From Desulfobulbaceae bacterium BRH_c16a (GTDB lineage Bacteria; Desulfobacterota; Desulfobulbia; Desulfobulbales; Desulfocapsaceae): a stretch of 47,075 bases of DNA. Position numbers and translations under genes: made by a program. Within the stretch, counting starts at the first letter, position 1; every line of letters starts with the position of its first letter. Of the stretch, positions 17,486-27,088 are shown piece after piece. A model generated the notes under the pieces. The model did no database searches. It was not told the origin of the DNA and saw nothing but the letters and a program-made list of their open reading frames with translations. The stretch spans positions 1 through 47,075 of the forward strand of contig LADS01000017.1 in NCBI GenBank assembly GCA_000961725.1, given 5' to 3'.

Positions 17486-18703
17486 TTGCATATCAAGCCA
17501 TTGAATAAACTGATGAAAGATGTGGAGCGCCACTTCAAGAAGGGCGGCCGGTTCGAACGCTGGTATCCGGTCTACGAGGCCGTCGACACCATCCTCTACG
17601 GCTCCAGCCTGGTCACCAAAACGGCCCCTCATATACGGGACTCCATCGATTTGAAGCGCATCATGACCACCGTCCTCATCGCCCTTATACCTTGTACTCT
17701 CATGGCCATGTGGAATACCGGCTATCAGGCCAATTCGGTAATCGCCGCCATGGGACTGGCCGGGCCGGAGGGCTGGCGTGGCGATATCATGGCGCTGGTC
17801 GGATTTGACCCGACGAGTCTTACCTCCAACTTCCTGCATGGCGCCCTCTATTTTTTCCCGATATACATTGTCACCATGGCGGTCGGCGCATTCTGGGAAG
17901 GAGTGTTCAACATCATCCGCGGCCATGAATTCTCCGAAGCGTTTACGGTAACCGGCCTGCTCTTTGCCCTGACCCTGCCGCCGACGATTCCGCTCTGGCA
18001 GGTGGCAACCGGGATCAGCTTCGGACTTATTTTCGCCAAAGAGGCTTTCGGCGGGGTCGGCCGCAATTTCATGAATCCGGCTCTTGCCTCCCGGGCTTTC
18101 ATCTATTTCGCCTATCCGGCGCAGATGACCGGGGATGCCGTATGGACTGCGGTCGACGGCGTCTCGGGTGCAACAATTCTCGGCCAGCTGGCGATCGCTC
18201 AGCCGGGAGAATCTCTGGCTTCGATGGATGTCAGCTGGCTACAGTACTTTCTCGGCACAACCCCGGGATCGATGGGCGAGACCTCGACTCTTGCATGCCT
18301 TATCGGCGCGTTCATCCTGCTGGTGACCCGCATCGCCTCATGGCGGATCATGGCCTCGACCCTGATCGGCGCAATCCTCGCCGGCGCTTTTTTCTATCTG
18401 CGCAGCGGCAGCGTTGCCAATCCGCTGTACACAATCGCTCCCCACTGGCATCTGGTGATGGGAGGTTTTGCCTTCGGCCTGGTCTTCATGGCTACCGACC
18501 CGGTTTCGGCCGCGCATACCCATACCGGACAATGGCTGTTCGGCCTGCTTGTAGGTATACTTGCGATTTTAATCCGCGTGGCCAACCCGGCCTTTCCGGA
18601 AGGAACGATGCTCGCTATACTTTTAGGCAATATCTTTGCCCCGCTGTTCGATTACTTTGTGATCCAGGCCAATATCAAGAGAAGGATGTTACGCCATGGC
18701 TGA
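17486..18703 (+). CDS. nqrB: NqrB, membrane subunit with covalent FMN
   Basis: This is a 405-residue membrane protein that in NQR holds riboflavin and a covalent FMN and takes part in Na+ transport. The FMN attachment motif SGAT is seen in GVSGATILGQ, with the Thr at residue about 230. I chose TTG at 17486 because AAAGGTG lies 5 bases upstream and the resulting start (HIKPLNKLMKDVERHFKKGG) aligns with the usual N-terminus. A TTG at 17468 has no ribosome site. The gene overlaps nqrC by 8 bases. It has ten or so hydrophobic helices and the family motif RHFKKGGRFERWYPVYEA near the start. Confidence 0.94.
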   Translation: MHIKPLNKLMKDVERHFKKGGRFERWYPVYEAVDTILYGSSLVTKTAPHIRDSIDLKRIMTTVLIALIPCTLMAMWNTGYQANSVIAAMGLAGPEGWRGDIMALVGFDPTSLTSNFLHGALYFFPIYIVTMAVGAFWEGVFNIIRGHEFSEAFTVTGLLFALTLPPTIPLWQVATGISFGLIFAKEAFGGVGRNFMNPALASRAFIYFAYPAQMTGDAVWTAVDGVSGATILGQLAIAQPGESLASMDVSWLQYFLGTTPGSMGETSTLACLIGAFILLVTRIASWRIMASTLIGAILAGAFFYLRSGSVANPLYTIAPHWHLVMGGFAFGLVFMATDPVSAAHTHTGQWLFGLLVGILAILIRVANPAFPEGTMLAILLGNIFAPLFDYFVIQANIKRRMLRHG

Positions 18704-19481
18704 AGACTCCGCTGCCAGACCTTTTTACACGGTACTTGTTCTGGCCTTTTTCTGTTCGGCACTGGTTGCCGGTGCGGCGGTTGGCCTGCGGCCGCTGCAG
18801 GAGGCCAACCGAGTGATCGACCGCCAGAAGCATATTCTCTATGCCTCGGGTCTCTATGATCCTGGTAAGACCATAGCCGAGATGTTTACCCCCATCGAGA
18901 CCAGGGTAGTCGAACTGGCCACCGGGGAATTCGTGCCCGAGGATACCATTCAACCGGAAACGTATCAGCAGACCAAAGCCGCGCTGTCCGAGGATAGAGG
19001 GCGAGAAATGAATAAGGACGAAGATATCGCCAATCTGCGCCGGCAGGAAAAATTTTCTCTCGTCTATCTGGTCATGGACGGTGACGACATCAGCCAGATT
19101 GTATTGCCGGTACGCGGCAAGGGCCTCTGGTCGACCATGTACGCCTATGTTGCGATAGATAAAGACCTTACCACGATACAGGGCGTATCCTTTTATGAGC
19201 ATGGAGAGACGCCGGGCCTTGGCGGGGAGATTGAAAACCCTGATTGGCAGGATAAGTGGCAGGGGAAAAAGGTCTATAATGAGGAAGGAGAGGTCGGTCT
19301 GGAATTCGCCAAAGGTGAAGCCGCAACCCAGGAACCAGACAGATTCTATCAGATCGACGGGCTCTCCGGCGCCACCCTCACCACCAAGGGTGTGGAAAAA
19401 ACCATGGAATTCTGGTTCGGCGATCACGGCTTCAAGCCGTTTCTGCAACAGCTGAAAAACAAGGGCCTCGTCAACCGGTAA
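18696..19481 (+). CDS. nqrC: NqrC, FMN-bearing subunit
   Basis: This 261-residue protein has one N-terminal membrane helix (about 10-33) and a soluble domain outside the inner membrane. The covalent FMN site SGAT is at [10 protein letters not shown] near residue 225, and the family's [13 protein letters not shown] and ETPGLGGEI motifs are present. NqrC passes electrons from the [2Fe-2S] site formed by NqrD and NqrE to FMN in NqrB. ApbE upstream would carry out the flavinylation. Start and stop overlap neighbours as expected for a tightly linked operon. Confidence 0.95.
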   Translation: MAEDSAARPFYTVLVLAFFCSALVAGAAVGLRPLQEANRVIDRQKHILYASGLYDPGKTIAEMFTPIETRVVELATGEFVPEDTIQPETYQQTKAALSEDRGREMNKDEDIANLRRQEKFSLVYLVMDGDDISQIVLPVRGKGLWSTMYAYVAIDKDLTTIQGVSFYEHGETPGLGGEIENPDWQDKWQGKKVYNEEGEVGLEFAKGEAATQEPDRFYQIDGLSGATLTTKGVEKTMEFWFGDHGFKPFLQQLKNKGLVNR

Positions 19482-19522
19482 GAATCTCATACTCAACTCT
19501 CAACCAATGCGAAAAGAATCTT

Positions 19523-20143
19523 ATGGCTGAAACCAATACTGAGCTGCTCTCGCGCTCCATTTTCAAACGCAATCCCATCGCCCTGCTGGTTCTCGGCATC
19601 TGTTCGGCTCTGGCGGTAACCGGCCAGATGGCCACAGCCTTCGTCATGTCGATCTGCGTTATCTTCGTGGTATCCTTTTCCAGCTTGACCATCAGTCTGG
19701 TCCGGCACAATATTCCGAACAGCGTCCGCATCGGCCTGCAGATCATTGTCATCGCCACCCTGGTCATTATTGTGGATCAGACCCTCAAGGCCTTTTACTT
19801 CGACCTGTCCAAGCAGCTGTCCATCTATGTCGGCCTGATCATCACCAACTGCATCGTCCTGGGACGGGCCGAGGGTTTTGCCATGTCGAACCCGCCGATT
19901 GCCAGCTTCTTCGACGGCATCGGCAATGGTCTCGGCTATGGCTTTATTCTTCTTTCAGTAGCTTTCGTCCGGGAGTTTTTCGGTTCAGGCAGCCTGTTCG
20001 GCATCGAGATTATGCCGCTTACCACCAACGGCGGCTGGTATCTGCGCAACGGCATGGCGATTCTGCCGGCAAGCGCCTTCTTTCTTATCGCCCTGATCAT
20101 CTGGATCCTGCGAACCGGCGACTCCAGTCAACAGGAGAAATAA
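19523..20143 (+). CDS. nqrD: NqrD, integral membrane subunit
   Basis: This is a 206-residue protein with six predicted membrane helices. Two conserved half-channel cysteines are visible (Cys27 in GICSALAV and one in [13 protein letters not shown]), the ligands that together with NqrE form the intramembrane iron site. Close similarity in layout to NqrE reflects the known pseudo-symmetry of the pair. It starts 41 bp after nqrC and 2 bp before nqrE. Confidence 0.95.
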   Translation: MAETNTELLSRSIFKRNPIALLVLGICSALAVTGQMATAFVMSICVIFVVSFSSLTISLVRHNIPNSVRIGLQIIVIATLVIIVDQTLKAFYFDLSKQLSIYVGLIITNCIVLGRAEGFAMSNPPIASFFDGIGNGLGYGFILLSVAFVREFFGSGSLFGIEIMPLTTNGGWYLRNGMAILPASAFFLIALIIWILRTGDSSQQEK

Positions 20144-20145
20144 TA

Positions 20146-20748
20146 ATGCCTCATTATTTCGATATTATTATCCGGTCTATCTTCCTCGAGAATCTGCCCC
20201 TTTCCTTCTTTCTCGGGATGTGTACCTTCATGGCCATCTCGAAGCAGGTAAAGTCCGCCATCGGCCTCGGCGCCGCAGTGCTCTTCATCCAGGTGATCAC
20301 CGTGCCGATCAACAACCTGGTTCTCAACAATCTGCTCAAGCCGGGGGCTCTGGCCTGGGCAGGCGCGCCGGATCTGGACCTGAGTTTTCTCGGCCTGCTG
20401 ACATATATCGCCATCATCGCTGCAGTCGTGCAGATTCTGGAAATGTTTATCGATCGCTTTCTGCCGGCACTTTACAACACTTTGGGTATCTTCCTGCCGC
20501 TCCTCACTGTCAACTGCGCCATTCTGGGCGGCTCCCTGTTCATGGTCGAGCGGGACTATACGGTCGGGGAATCCGTTGCCTACGGCTTCGGCTCGGGCGC
20601 AGGGTTTTTTCTCGCCGTAGTCTGCCTGGGAGGGATAAGGGAGAGGCTGGAATACGCCGATCCACCGGCAGGACTCAGGGGACTTGGCTTGACTTTTATT
20701 TCGGTCGGACTCATGGCTATCGCCTTCATGGGTCTTTCCGGCCTGTAA
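20146..20748 (+). CDS. nqrE: NqrE, integral membrane subunit
   Basis: This 200-residue protein has six predicted membrane helices and the two cysteines expected (Cys26 in GMCTFMAIS and one in TVNCAILGG). Together with NqrD it forms the iron-sulfur or iron site that links NqrF to NqrC. The family N-terminus ([20 protein letters not shown]) is well preserved, with the [12 protein letters not shown] stretch diagnostic. It is spaced 2 bp after nqrD. Confidence 0.95.
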   Translation: MPHYFDIIIRSIFLENLPLSFFLGMCTFMAISKQVKSAIGLGAAVLFIQVITVPINNLVLNNLLKPGALAWAGAPDLDLSFLGLLTYIAIIAAVVQILEMFIDRFLPALYNTLGIFLPLLTVNCAILGGSLFMVERDYTVGESVAYGFGSGAGFFLAVVCLGGIRERLEYADPPAGLRGLGLTFISVGLMAIAFMGLSGL

Positions 20749-20806
20749 AAGCTCGAAGATATGACAGCAGAACATGAACATCAGCACGTAAACAAGGAAC
20801 CTGGCA

Positions 20807-22027
20807 ATGATTGAAATCATTTACGCCGTGCTCTCTTTTCTGGCCGTACAGCTGATCCTGGTCACGCTTATTGTGGTTTCCAAGAAATTTCTGGTGCCGA
20901 GCGGCGAATTAAACATTCAGGTAAATAAAACGAAAACCTTTCAAACCAGACCGGGAGGAAAACTGCTGATCTCTCTTGCCGACGCGGGCATCTACCTCTC
21001 CTCCGCCTGCGGCGGCGGCGGCAGCTGCGGCCAGTGCCGCTGTATCGTCGAGGAGGGCGGAGGCAGCATTCTGCCTACCGAAAAAGGACAGATCAACAAC
21101 TTCGATGCCAAGCGCGGCGTCCGCCTTGCCTGTCAGGTGGCGGTCAAAAGGGATATGAAAGTCACGGTCCCGCCGGAGACCCTCGATGCAAGGAAATGGC
21201 GCTGCAAAGTAATATCGAATAAAAACGTCGCTACCTTTATCAAGGAACTGGTGATCGGTGTACCGGAAGGGGACGATGTCGATTTCAAGGCCGGCGGCTT
21301 CATCCAGATCGAGGTCCCGCCCCACACCCTCGAATACCGTAATTTCGAGATCGATGAACGGTTCCTCTCCGACTGGACCAAGTTCAAGATGTTTCAATAT
21401 ACATCCCATGTCCACACGCCGGTTACCCGCGCCTATTCGATGGCCAACTATCCGGGAGAGAAAGGAATCATCAAACTGAACGTCCGGATTGCCAGCCCGC
21501 CGCCGAGTGAGGCAAACATTCCGCCCGGCAAGGTTTCCTCCTACATTTTCAACCTCCAGCCGGGGGACGACGTTATCATATCCGGTCCCTTCGGCGAGTT
21601 CTTCATGGACGAAAGCGAATCGGAAATCATCCTTATTGGCGGCGGCGCGGGCATGGCCCCCTTGCGCAGCCATGTTTTCGATCTTTTCAAGGCCAGAAAA
21701 ACCAAGCGCAAGGTGTCGTTCTGGTATGGCGGCAGAAGCCTCAAGGAGGTGTTTTACACCGAGGAATTCCTAGAAATTGAAAGACAACACGACAATTTTT
21801 CCTTCCACCTGGCTTTGTCGAATCCGCTGCCGGAGGACAACTGGACCGGTCCCACCGGTTTCATCCATCTGATTCTCTACGACCTGTACCTGAAAGATCA
21901 TCCGGCCCCGGAGGACATCAATTACTACATATGCGGTCCACCGATGATGAACAAGGCGGTATTTGAAATGCTCGACAATCTTGGGGTGGAAAAAAGCAAT
22001 GTCCACTACGATGACTTTGGCGGATAA
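20807..22027 (+). CDS. nqrF: NqrF, NADH-oxidising flavoprotein subunit
   Basis: This 406-residue protein is the electron entry point: NADH to FAD to [2Fe-2S]. The order is a membrane helix (about 3-25); a 2Fe-2S ferredoxin domain with [13 protein letters not shown] and a final Cys in LACQVAVK; an FAD domain with [10 protein letters not shown]; a nucleotide site [12 protein letters not shown]; and a C-terminal NAD-binding part with [17 protein letters not shown]. The end reads VHYDDFGG, matching the family. The gene starts 58 bp after nqrE. Confidence 0.96.
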   Translation: MIEIIYAVLSFLAVQLILVTLIVVSKKFLVPSGELNIQVNKTKTFQTRPGGKLLISLADAGIYLSSACGGGGSCGQCRCIVEEGGGSILPTEKGQINNFDAKRGVRLACQVAVKRDMKVTVPPETLDARKWRCKVISNKNVATFIKELVIGVPEGDDVDFKAGGFIQIEVPPHTLEYRNFEIDERFLSDWTKFKMFQYTSHVHTPVTRAYSMANYPGEKGIIKLNVRIASPPPSEANIPPGKVSSYIFNLQPGDDVIISGPFGEFFMDESESEIILIGGGAGMAPLRSHVFDLFKARKTKRKVSFWYGGRSLKEVFYTEEFLEIERQHDNFSFHLALSNPLPEDNWTGPTGFIHLILYDLYLKDHPAPEDINYYICGPPMMNKAVFEMLDNLGVEKSNVHYDDFGG

Positions 22028-22051
22028 TACAACCGTGATTATTGTGAACTT

Positions 22052-22282
22052 ATGACAACGTTTATCCTTACCTTGGCCATTTCGTTTATTTTCCTGCTCG
22101 CTGCCGGCGGAATCGTCAGCTTCTGCAAGCAGCGATACAGCACAACCCGCCATGGCCTTACCGGGATGTGTCATGAAACCGGCGGCGCCATGTGCGGCAG
22201 CTGCAGTTCCCAGATACTTAATTACCAGGCAAAACCGGGACAGCTTCCAGGCTGCCGAAAACCGGAACCTCCCGAGCTTTAA
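22052..22282 (+). CDS. nqrM: NqrM-like maturation factor
   Basis: This is a 76-residue protein with one membrane helix (about 3-24) and five cysteines, three of them in CHETGGAMCGSC. NqrM (DUF539) has a single helix and conserved Cys and is required to assemble the iron centre between NqrD and NqrE. The position directly after nqrF fits. The Cys spacing is not the textbook one (CGGLN...CDC), so the assignment rests on size, layout and place. An in-operon role in delivering iron is inferred. Confidence 0.65.
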   Translation: MTTFILTLAISFIFLLAAGGIVSFCKQRYSTTRHGLTGMCHETGGAMCGSCSSQILNYQAKPGQLPGCRKPEPPEL

Positions 22283-22574
22283 AGCCTTATTCTGAACATC
22301 CCACCTCTCTTCTTTTCTGAGAACCTCATTTCCAGTTCGACCGACTTAAGCGTACTTTTCGTTCTGTTATCGCTATCGACAGGATCGTTAGTCCACTCTG
22401 GTATTGAGATAAAATCTCTCGATGTTGCGATATTCACCTACGAGACATTTTTGATGTTTAGCAAAATTTTCATTAATTGTATTTGACTTTTCCACAATTG
22501 TTCGTGTAATATTTGTTGAATTACTAACTCAGTACAAATTTTCAAACCTTTGCCGGACCGGAGCAAGCGAACCC
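22283..22574. other. Intergenic region before the Lrp regulator
   Basis: The DNA is AT-rich near its right end, which carries a plausible sigma70 promoter (separate entry). No gene or strong terminator hairpin was seen after nqrM. Confidence 0.4.
22483..22512 (+). promoter_or_regulatory. Predicted sigma70 promoter for the lrp-like gene
   Basis: TTGACT (22483-22488) is separated by 16 bases from TGTAAT (22505-22510). A TAATAT at 22507 gives a spacing of 18. It is about 60-70 bp before the regulator start. Inference from motif matching only. Confidence 0.45.
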
Positions 22575-23018
22575 ATGGACGTAGACGAGACCAATATCCA
22601 GATCCTTCGCCACCTGAAAGACGGCCGGAAATCCTTCAAACTCATTGCCGAAGAATTATCCCTTACCGAAAATACAATTCGCAGCCGGGTCAATAAGCTT
22701 ATTGAAGAAGGTATCCTGAAATTTTCCGGCAACGTCCAGGTCGATGCTCTGGGCGGGCACAATCTGCTGTATCTGGGGGTTAAGCTGAAAACCATGGAAC
22801 TGCAGAAAAAAGCCGAAGAGTTCAGCAGACTGCGGGGTGTCGTATCGGCTGGGATTGTCACCGGAAGATATGATATCATTCTCCAGGCCCTTCTTGGTCC
22901 AGGCTACACCCTGCTGGAATTTATCACCGAGCAGGTGGCCAGGGTCGAGGATGTGCAGACGGTGGAAAGCTTCTTAGTCTACAAGGGATATAATCTGAAA
23001 GTGCCGTATATACTTTGA
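22575..23018 (+). CDS. Lrp/AsnC-family transcriptional regulator
   Basis: This is a 147-residue protein. An AsnC-type winged HTH occupies residues about 3-50 (NIQILRHLKDGRKSFKLIA, then LTENTIRSRVNKLIEEGI). An effector-binding RAM domain follows (GRYDIILQALLGPG region and a VESFLVYKGYNLKVPY end). Such proteins sense amino acids and form octamers. The next gene, 101 bp downstream on the same strand, is alanine dehydrogenase, so control of alanine catabolism in response to alanine is the natural guess, though not shown. Confidence 0.88.
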   Translation: MDVDETNIQILRHLKDGRKSFKLIAEELSLTENTIRSRVNKLIEEGILKFSGNVQVDALGGHNLLYLGVKLKTMELQKKAEEFSRLRGVVSAGIVTGRYDIILQALLGPGYTLLEFITEQVARVEDVQTVESFLVYKGYNLKVPYIL

Positions 23019-23119
23019 TCACCAACCGTTTTCTCTCCTTGCTCAGACTGCGGACCTCCTCCCCGCAGAAAAGGGCAAGGCGGGAAAACTTACCAACACG
23101 CTCAACTCAGGAGACTACA

Positions 23120-24235
23120 ATGATCGTCGGAATTCTCAAGGAAATCAAAATCGCAGAAAACAGAGTATGTATGACCCCCGCTGGTGTTGAGGTCATGACC
23201 CACAACAAACATCAGGTCCTGGTTGAAAAGAATGCCGGCAAGGGCAGCGGTTTTTCCGATGAAGAGTACGTTCAGGCCGGGGCGACCATAGTCGATACCC
23301 CCGCCGAGATCTTCGCCAAATCCGACATGGTCATGCACGTCAAGGAACCGCAACCCCAGGAATACGATCTCATCCGCAAGGACCAGATCGTCTTCACCTA
23401 TCTCCACCTGGCCGCGGATGAACAGCAGACCAGAGCCCTGATAAAAGCGAAATCGGTGAATATCGCCTATGAGACGATCCAGAAGGAAGACGGTTCCCTC
23501 CCCCTGCTCACTCCGATGAGCGAGGTTGCCGGACGAATGGCAGCCCAGGCCGGCGCCCACTACCTGCAGATGACCAAAGGCGGCCGAGGCATTCTTCTCG
23601 GCGGCGTACCGGGTGTCGAACCCGGCAATGTGGTCGTTATCGGCGGCGGCGTGGTCGGCATCAATGCCGCCCTCATGGCCTGCGGACTCGGTGCCAAAGT
23701 CTACATGCTCGACACCAACCTCGACCGGCTGCGCTACCTTCGGGAAGTCATGCCCAGCAACTGCTTCCCGATCATGAGCAGTGTCCCGAAACTGCGCGAG
23801 CTGCTGAAAGATGCGGACCTCGTCATCGGCGCCGTCCTTATCCCCGGAGCCAAAGCTCCCAAACTGGTCAGCAGGGAGATGCTGAAAGTCATGAAGGAAG
23901 GTTCGGTCATGGTCGATGTTGCCATCGATCAGGGCGGCTGCTTCGAAACTTCCAAGGCAACCTCCCACGACAAACCGGTCTACACCGTGGACGGCGTCGT
24001 CCATTACTGCGTGGCCAATATGCCGGGAGCCGTCGCCAAGACCTCCACTCTCGCGCTCACCAACGCCACCCTGCCCTATGCCGTACAGATCGCCAATAAA
24101 GGCTGGAAAAAAGCCTGCCACGACAACGTCGAGATCGCCCGCGGCCTGAACATTGTCGACGGCAAGGTAACTTACGGAGCAGTGGCCGAGGCCTTCGGCC
24201 TGGACTTCACCCCCTGCGCCGAAGTTCTGAAGTAA
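23120..24235 (+). CDS. ald: Alanine dehydrogenase
   Basis: This 371-residue enzyme makes pyruvate and ammonia from L-alanine with NAD+. The N-terminal catalytic domain has a MTPAGVEVM start region, [14 protein letters not shown] and the YLHLAAD motif. The NAD-binding domain has [19 protein letters not shown] and the [15 protein letters not shown] turn. AGGAGA lies before the ATG at 23120. An upstream frame from 23015 is not needed. Length matches the family. A strong bidirectional hairpin follows the stop. Confidence 0.96.
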   Translation: MIVGILKEIKIAENRVCMTPAGVEVMTHNKHQVLVEKNAGKGSGFSDEEYVQAGATIVDTPAEIFAKSDMVMHVKEPQPQEYDLIRKDQIVFTYLHLAADEQQTRALIKAKSVNIAYETIQKEDGSLPLLTPMSEVAGRMAAQAGAHYLQMTKGGRGILLGGVPGVEPGNVVVIGGGVVGINAALMACGLGAKVYMLDTNLDRLRYLREVMPSNCFPIMSSVPKLRELLKDADLVIGAVLIPGAKAPKLVSREMLKVMKEGSVMVDVAIDQGGCFETSKATSHDKPVYTVDGVVHYCVANMPGAVAKTSTLALTNATLPYAVQIANKGWKKACHDNVEIARGLNIVDGKVTYGAVAEAFGLDFTPCAEVLK

Positions 24236-24252
24236 CAGAGTCACACAATAAA

Positions 24253-24283
24253 GAAGGCCGGCTCGTTTACCGAGCCGGCCTTC
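24253..24283. terminator. Bidirectional intrinsic terminator between ald and prfB
   Basis: A perfect 13-bp stem (GAAGGCCGGCTCG / CGAGCCGGCCTTC) has a 5-base loop, TTTAC. On the minus strand it is followed by a T-rich stretch (CTTTATT), so it best serves prfB. It lies between the convergent ald and prfB stops and can work for both. Confidence 0.75.
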
Positions 24284-24333
24284 CACCTTCACCTGTCCTC
24301 ACTCCTCACCGCTCAAGCCTTAATCCCGGTGCC

Positions 24334-25444
24334 TCACTTCCCCAACAGCAGGTACGCCTTGATAAAGGCATCGATATTGCCGTCGAGCACCGCGTCGACG
24401 TTGCCGACCTCGTAATCCGTACGATGATCCTTGATCAGCCGGTAAGGCTGGAGAACATATGAGCGGATCTGGCTGCCCCAGGAGATGCCCTTCTTATCTC
24501 CGGCCAGGCCTTCCGCCTGCTGGGCTTTTTTCTGCTTTTCCAGCTCGTAGAGCTGGGCGGAGAGCATCTTCATGGCGGTATCCTTGTTGGAATGCTGGGA
24601 CCGCTCGTTTTGACACTGGACGACGATGCCGGTGGGCAGATGGGTGATGCGGATGGCCGAGTCGGTCTTGTTGACATGCTGACCGCCCGCCCCGCTGGAC
24701 CGATAGGTATCGACGCGCAGATCCTTGTCGTCGATCTCCACCTTGATCGAATCGTCCAGCTCCGGCATGACCATGACCGAGGCAAAGGAGGTATGCCGCC
24801 GACCACTGGCATCAAAGGGTGAGATCCGCACCAGCCGGTGAATACCCAGCTCCGAGCGTAAATAGCCGTAAGCAAAGCGTCCCTTGAACATGATAGTGAC
24901 ACTTTTGGTTCCAGCCTCGTCACCGGCCAGATAGTCGAGGATGTCGGACTTGAAGCCGCGAATTTCAGCCCAGCGCAGATACATGCGCATGAGAATACCG
25001 ACCCAGTCCTGGGCTTCGGTGCCGCCCGCGCCTGCATGGATGGCAATGATGGCGTTGCTGGCGTCATGTTCGCCGTTGAACATGCATTCGAGTTCGGCCA
25101 GTTCCAGCTCCCCTTCCATTGCAACAATCTTCCGTGCAATTTCCAGCTCAAGCTCGGCTTCCTTTTCTTCCATGACCATTTCAAGGAACATCTCGGTGTC
25201 CTCCATGTCCTTCCATCGCGCTTCCCAGTTTTTGATGGTGTCCTGGAGTTGTCCGTGTTCCTTCTGGATTACCTGGGCTTTTTCGGCATCGTTCCAGAAC
25301 CCTGGCGCCAGGGTCTGGCGCTCCAATGCTTCAAGACGATCCTTTTTGGCGGCTAAGTCAAAGATGCTCCTTGAGAGCGAGTAAGCGATCCTTTACATAT
25401 ACAAGCTTCTGCTTCGAGACTGCCGCACCAATTTCAATTGCCAT
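24334..25444 (-). CDS. prfB: Peptide chain release factor 2, with programmed +1 frameshift
   Basis: RF2 ends translation at UGA and UAA. The gene is in two frames. A short first part starts at the ATG at 25444 (MAIEIGAAVSKQKLVYV...) and ends at an in-frame TGA at 25358-25360. The second, +1 frame continues DLAAKKDRLEAL to the end and bears GAGGQHVNKTDSA (GGQ, peptide release) and SPFDASGRRH (the SPF stop-codon reading motif). The slip site CTTTGAC and an internal Shine-Dalgarno are separate entries. About 369 residues after the shift, as for RF2. It is autoregulated: low RF2 favours shifting and so more RF2. Confidence 0.96.
25357..25372 (-). promoter_or_regulatory. RF2 +1 programmed frameshift site
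   Basis: On the minus strand an AAGGAG Shine-Dalgarno (plus 25367-25372) is followed by CAT and CTTTGAC (plus 25357-25363), the standard layout of the RF2 shift site. The TGA falls in the A site and ribosomes slip +1 from CTT. Both frames join into the RF2 sequence, which confirms this. Confidence 0.93.
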
Positions 25445-25498
25445 AAATCTACCCTTATATTTTTAAAGTATTACTGAATAATGATCATACCTTCTCTT

Positions 25499-27085
25499 TC
25501 AGTTGACAAGAGGGTGATGAAAAATTTCCCGTTCCCGACGTCTCACCAAGAAAACCGCGGCGATACCCCCGCCAAGACCGGCAATCAGACAGAGCGGGGC
25601 AAAGAGAAAGCCAAACCGCACCCAGATCGTCTCCTCTTCGGCCAGCACCACCTCTCGTGCTGCCGCCCATGGCTCGAAGAGGCCGGACCGGGCCTCGATC
25701 ACGCCAAGCGGGCTGACAAAGGCGGAGATACCGGTATTGGCAGAGCGAATCAAACTCCGCCTCGTCTCCACCGCGCGCAGCACCGACATGGCCAGACTGT
25801 GATACGGGGCACTCGATCTACCATACCATGCATCATTGGTCAAATTCACCAGGAGATTGGCCCCCGCCTGCACCCACTGCCGGGAAAGCTCCGGGAAAAC
25901 CGATTCGTAACAGATAAGTATTCCCGTTTTCGCCTGCTTCCAGACGAGCGGCCGATCGATCGTGCCGGAACTGAAATCGCCGACCGCTTCCACCAGTGGA
26001 GCGAGAAACGGCAACAGTTTTTTTAACGGCACATACTCACCGAAGGGAACGAGATGCGTCTTGAAATACTTGCCGGCAAAGTATCCGTCAGGCTCCAGCA
26101 ACAGCGCACTGTTATAAAATTTCACCTTCTTGTTTTGCCGGTCGATGATTTCATACCAGGGTGCACCGGTCAACAAAGCCATATCCTGCCCGGCCACCAG
26201 ATTTTTAAGCGGCCCCATCTGGTCATTGCCGGGATAAAAAGGCAGGGCGGTCTCCGGCCAGACCGCAAGCGAAGGAGAGCCCGATGCCTGCATGAGCGAT
26301 CTGGTCAGCGCGAGGTAGGTATCGACGGTGATTTTCTGCTGGGCAGGCGACCACTTGATGCTCTGATCGATATTGCCCTGCACTATCCCGATATTGACCC
26401 GCACTGCCTCCGCCGCCGAAATCCTGCCGCTTATATCGGCAAACCGAAGGCTCGAATATAGTCCTGTCCCGACAAACAGACAGAGGCCCAGACAACAGAG
26501 AAGAAGATTTTCGACGATGCCTCGCCTTGCTTTAAAAAGAAGAAAAAGCAAGGTATTGCAAAAGACAATAAGAAATGTCACTCCGTGATGGCCGACAAGA
26601 TCGGCTATCTGGATGAGCGCCGGGGTCTGATACAGGGCATAGCCAAGGTCCATCCAGGGAAAGCCGGTAAACAGCACCCCTCGCAGCCAGTCGATTCCCA
26701 CCCAGAGGGAGGGCAAAAGCAGGAGGGCGACGGCAGCGGGAAAGGCACGCAGGATAGTCCGGGCAAGCACTGCGAACAGGGCAAAATACAGACTCATGTA
26801 AAGCGCCAGCAGCAGGAGCGCCTGGAGCGAAATAAACCATGCCAGCCCGCCGTATTTACCAAGAACTATGACAATCCAGTACAAAAGCGGAAGAAAATGA
26901 GCAAGACCGGCCGTAAGACCGACTATGGCCGCCATCCGGCAACTCCCGCCCCCAAGTGCCATCAGCAGGGGAATGAGGGCGATCGACAGCAGCGGCCAGA
27001 TTTCCCCGCCGCCGGGAAACGACAGCCAGAGCCCGAGCCCGGTGAGAAAAGACAGAAGAATGGGACTGCAGCGAGAGAGCGTCAC
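25499..27085 (-). CDS. lnt: Apolipoprotein N-acyltransferase
   Basis: This is a 528-residue inner-membrane enzyme that adds the third acyl chain to lipoprotein N-termini. Several N-terminal membrane helices (about 1-220) are followed by a nitrilase-like domain. The catalytic triad is recognisable: Glu in VWPETALPF, Lys in YFKTHLVPFGEYVP and Cys in ICYESVFPELSR. It also has NDAWYGRSSAPYHSL. A final membrane helix near residues 495-515 ends the protein. The enzyme serves the lipoproteins encoded in this window. corC ends 3 bp before it, so they form one unit, as in many proteobacteria. Confidence 0.96.
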   Translation of the reverse strand: MTLSRCSPILLSFLTGLGLWLSFPGGGEIWPLLSIALIPLLMALGGGSCRMAAIVGLTAGLAHFLPLLYWIVIVLGKYGGLAWFISLQALLLLALYMSLYFALFAVLARTILRAFPAAVALLLLPSLWVGIDWLRGVLFTGFPWMDLGYALYQTPALIQIADLVGHHGVTFLIVFCNTLLFLLFKARRGIVENLLLCCLGLCLFVGTGLYSSLRFADISGRISAAEAVRVNIGIVQGNIDQSIKWSPAQQKITVDTYLALTRSLMQASGSPSLAVWPETALPFYPGNDQMGPLKNLVAGQDMALLTGAPWYEIIDRQNKKVKFYNSALLLEPDGYFAGKYFKTHLVPFGEYVPLKKLLPFLAPLVEAVGDFSSGTIDRPLVWKQAKTGILICYESVFPELSRQWVQAGANLLVNLTNDAWYGRSSAPYHSLAMSVLRAVETRRSLIRSANTGISAFVSPLGVIEARSGLFEPWAAAREVVLAEEETIWVRFGFLFAPLCLIAGLGGGIAAVFLVRRREREIFHHPLVN

Positions 27086-27088
27086 GGG

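Noticed and set aside
23102..24292. Long minus-strand ORF opposite ald
   Set aside because: The ald frame has clear enzyme motifs. The antisense frame is Gly/Asp/His-rich without any family.
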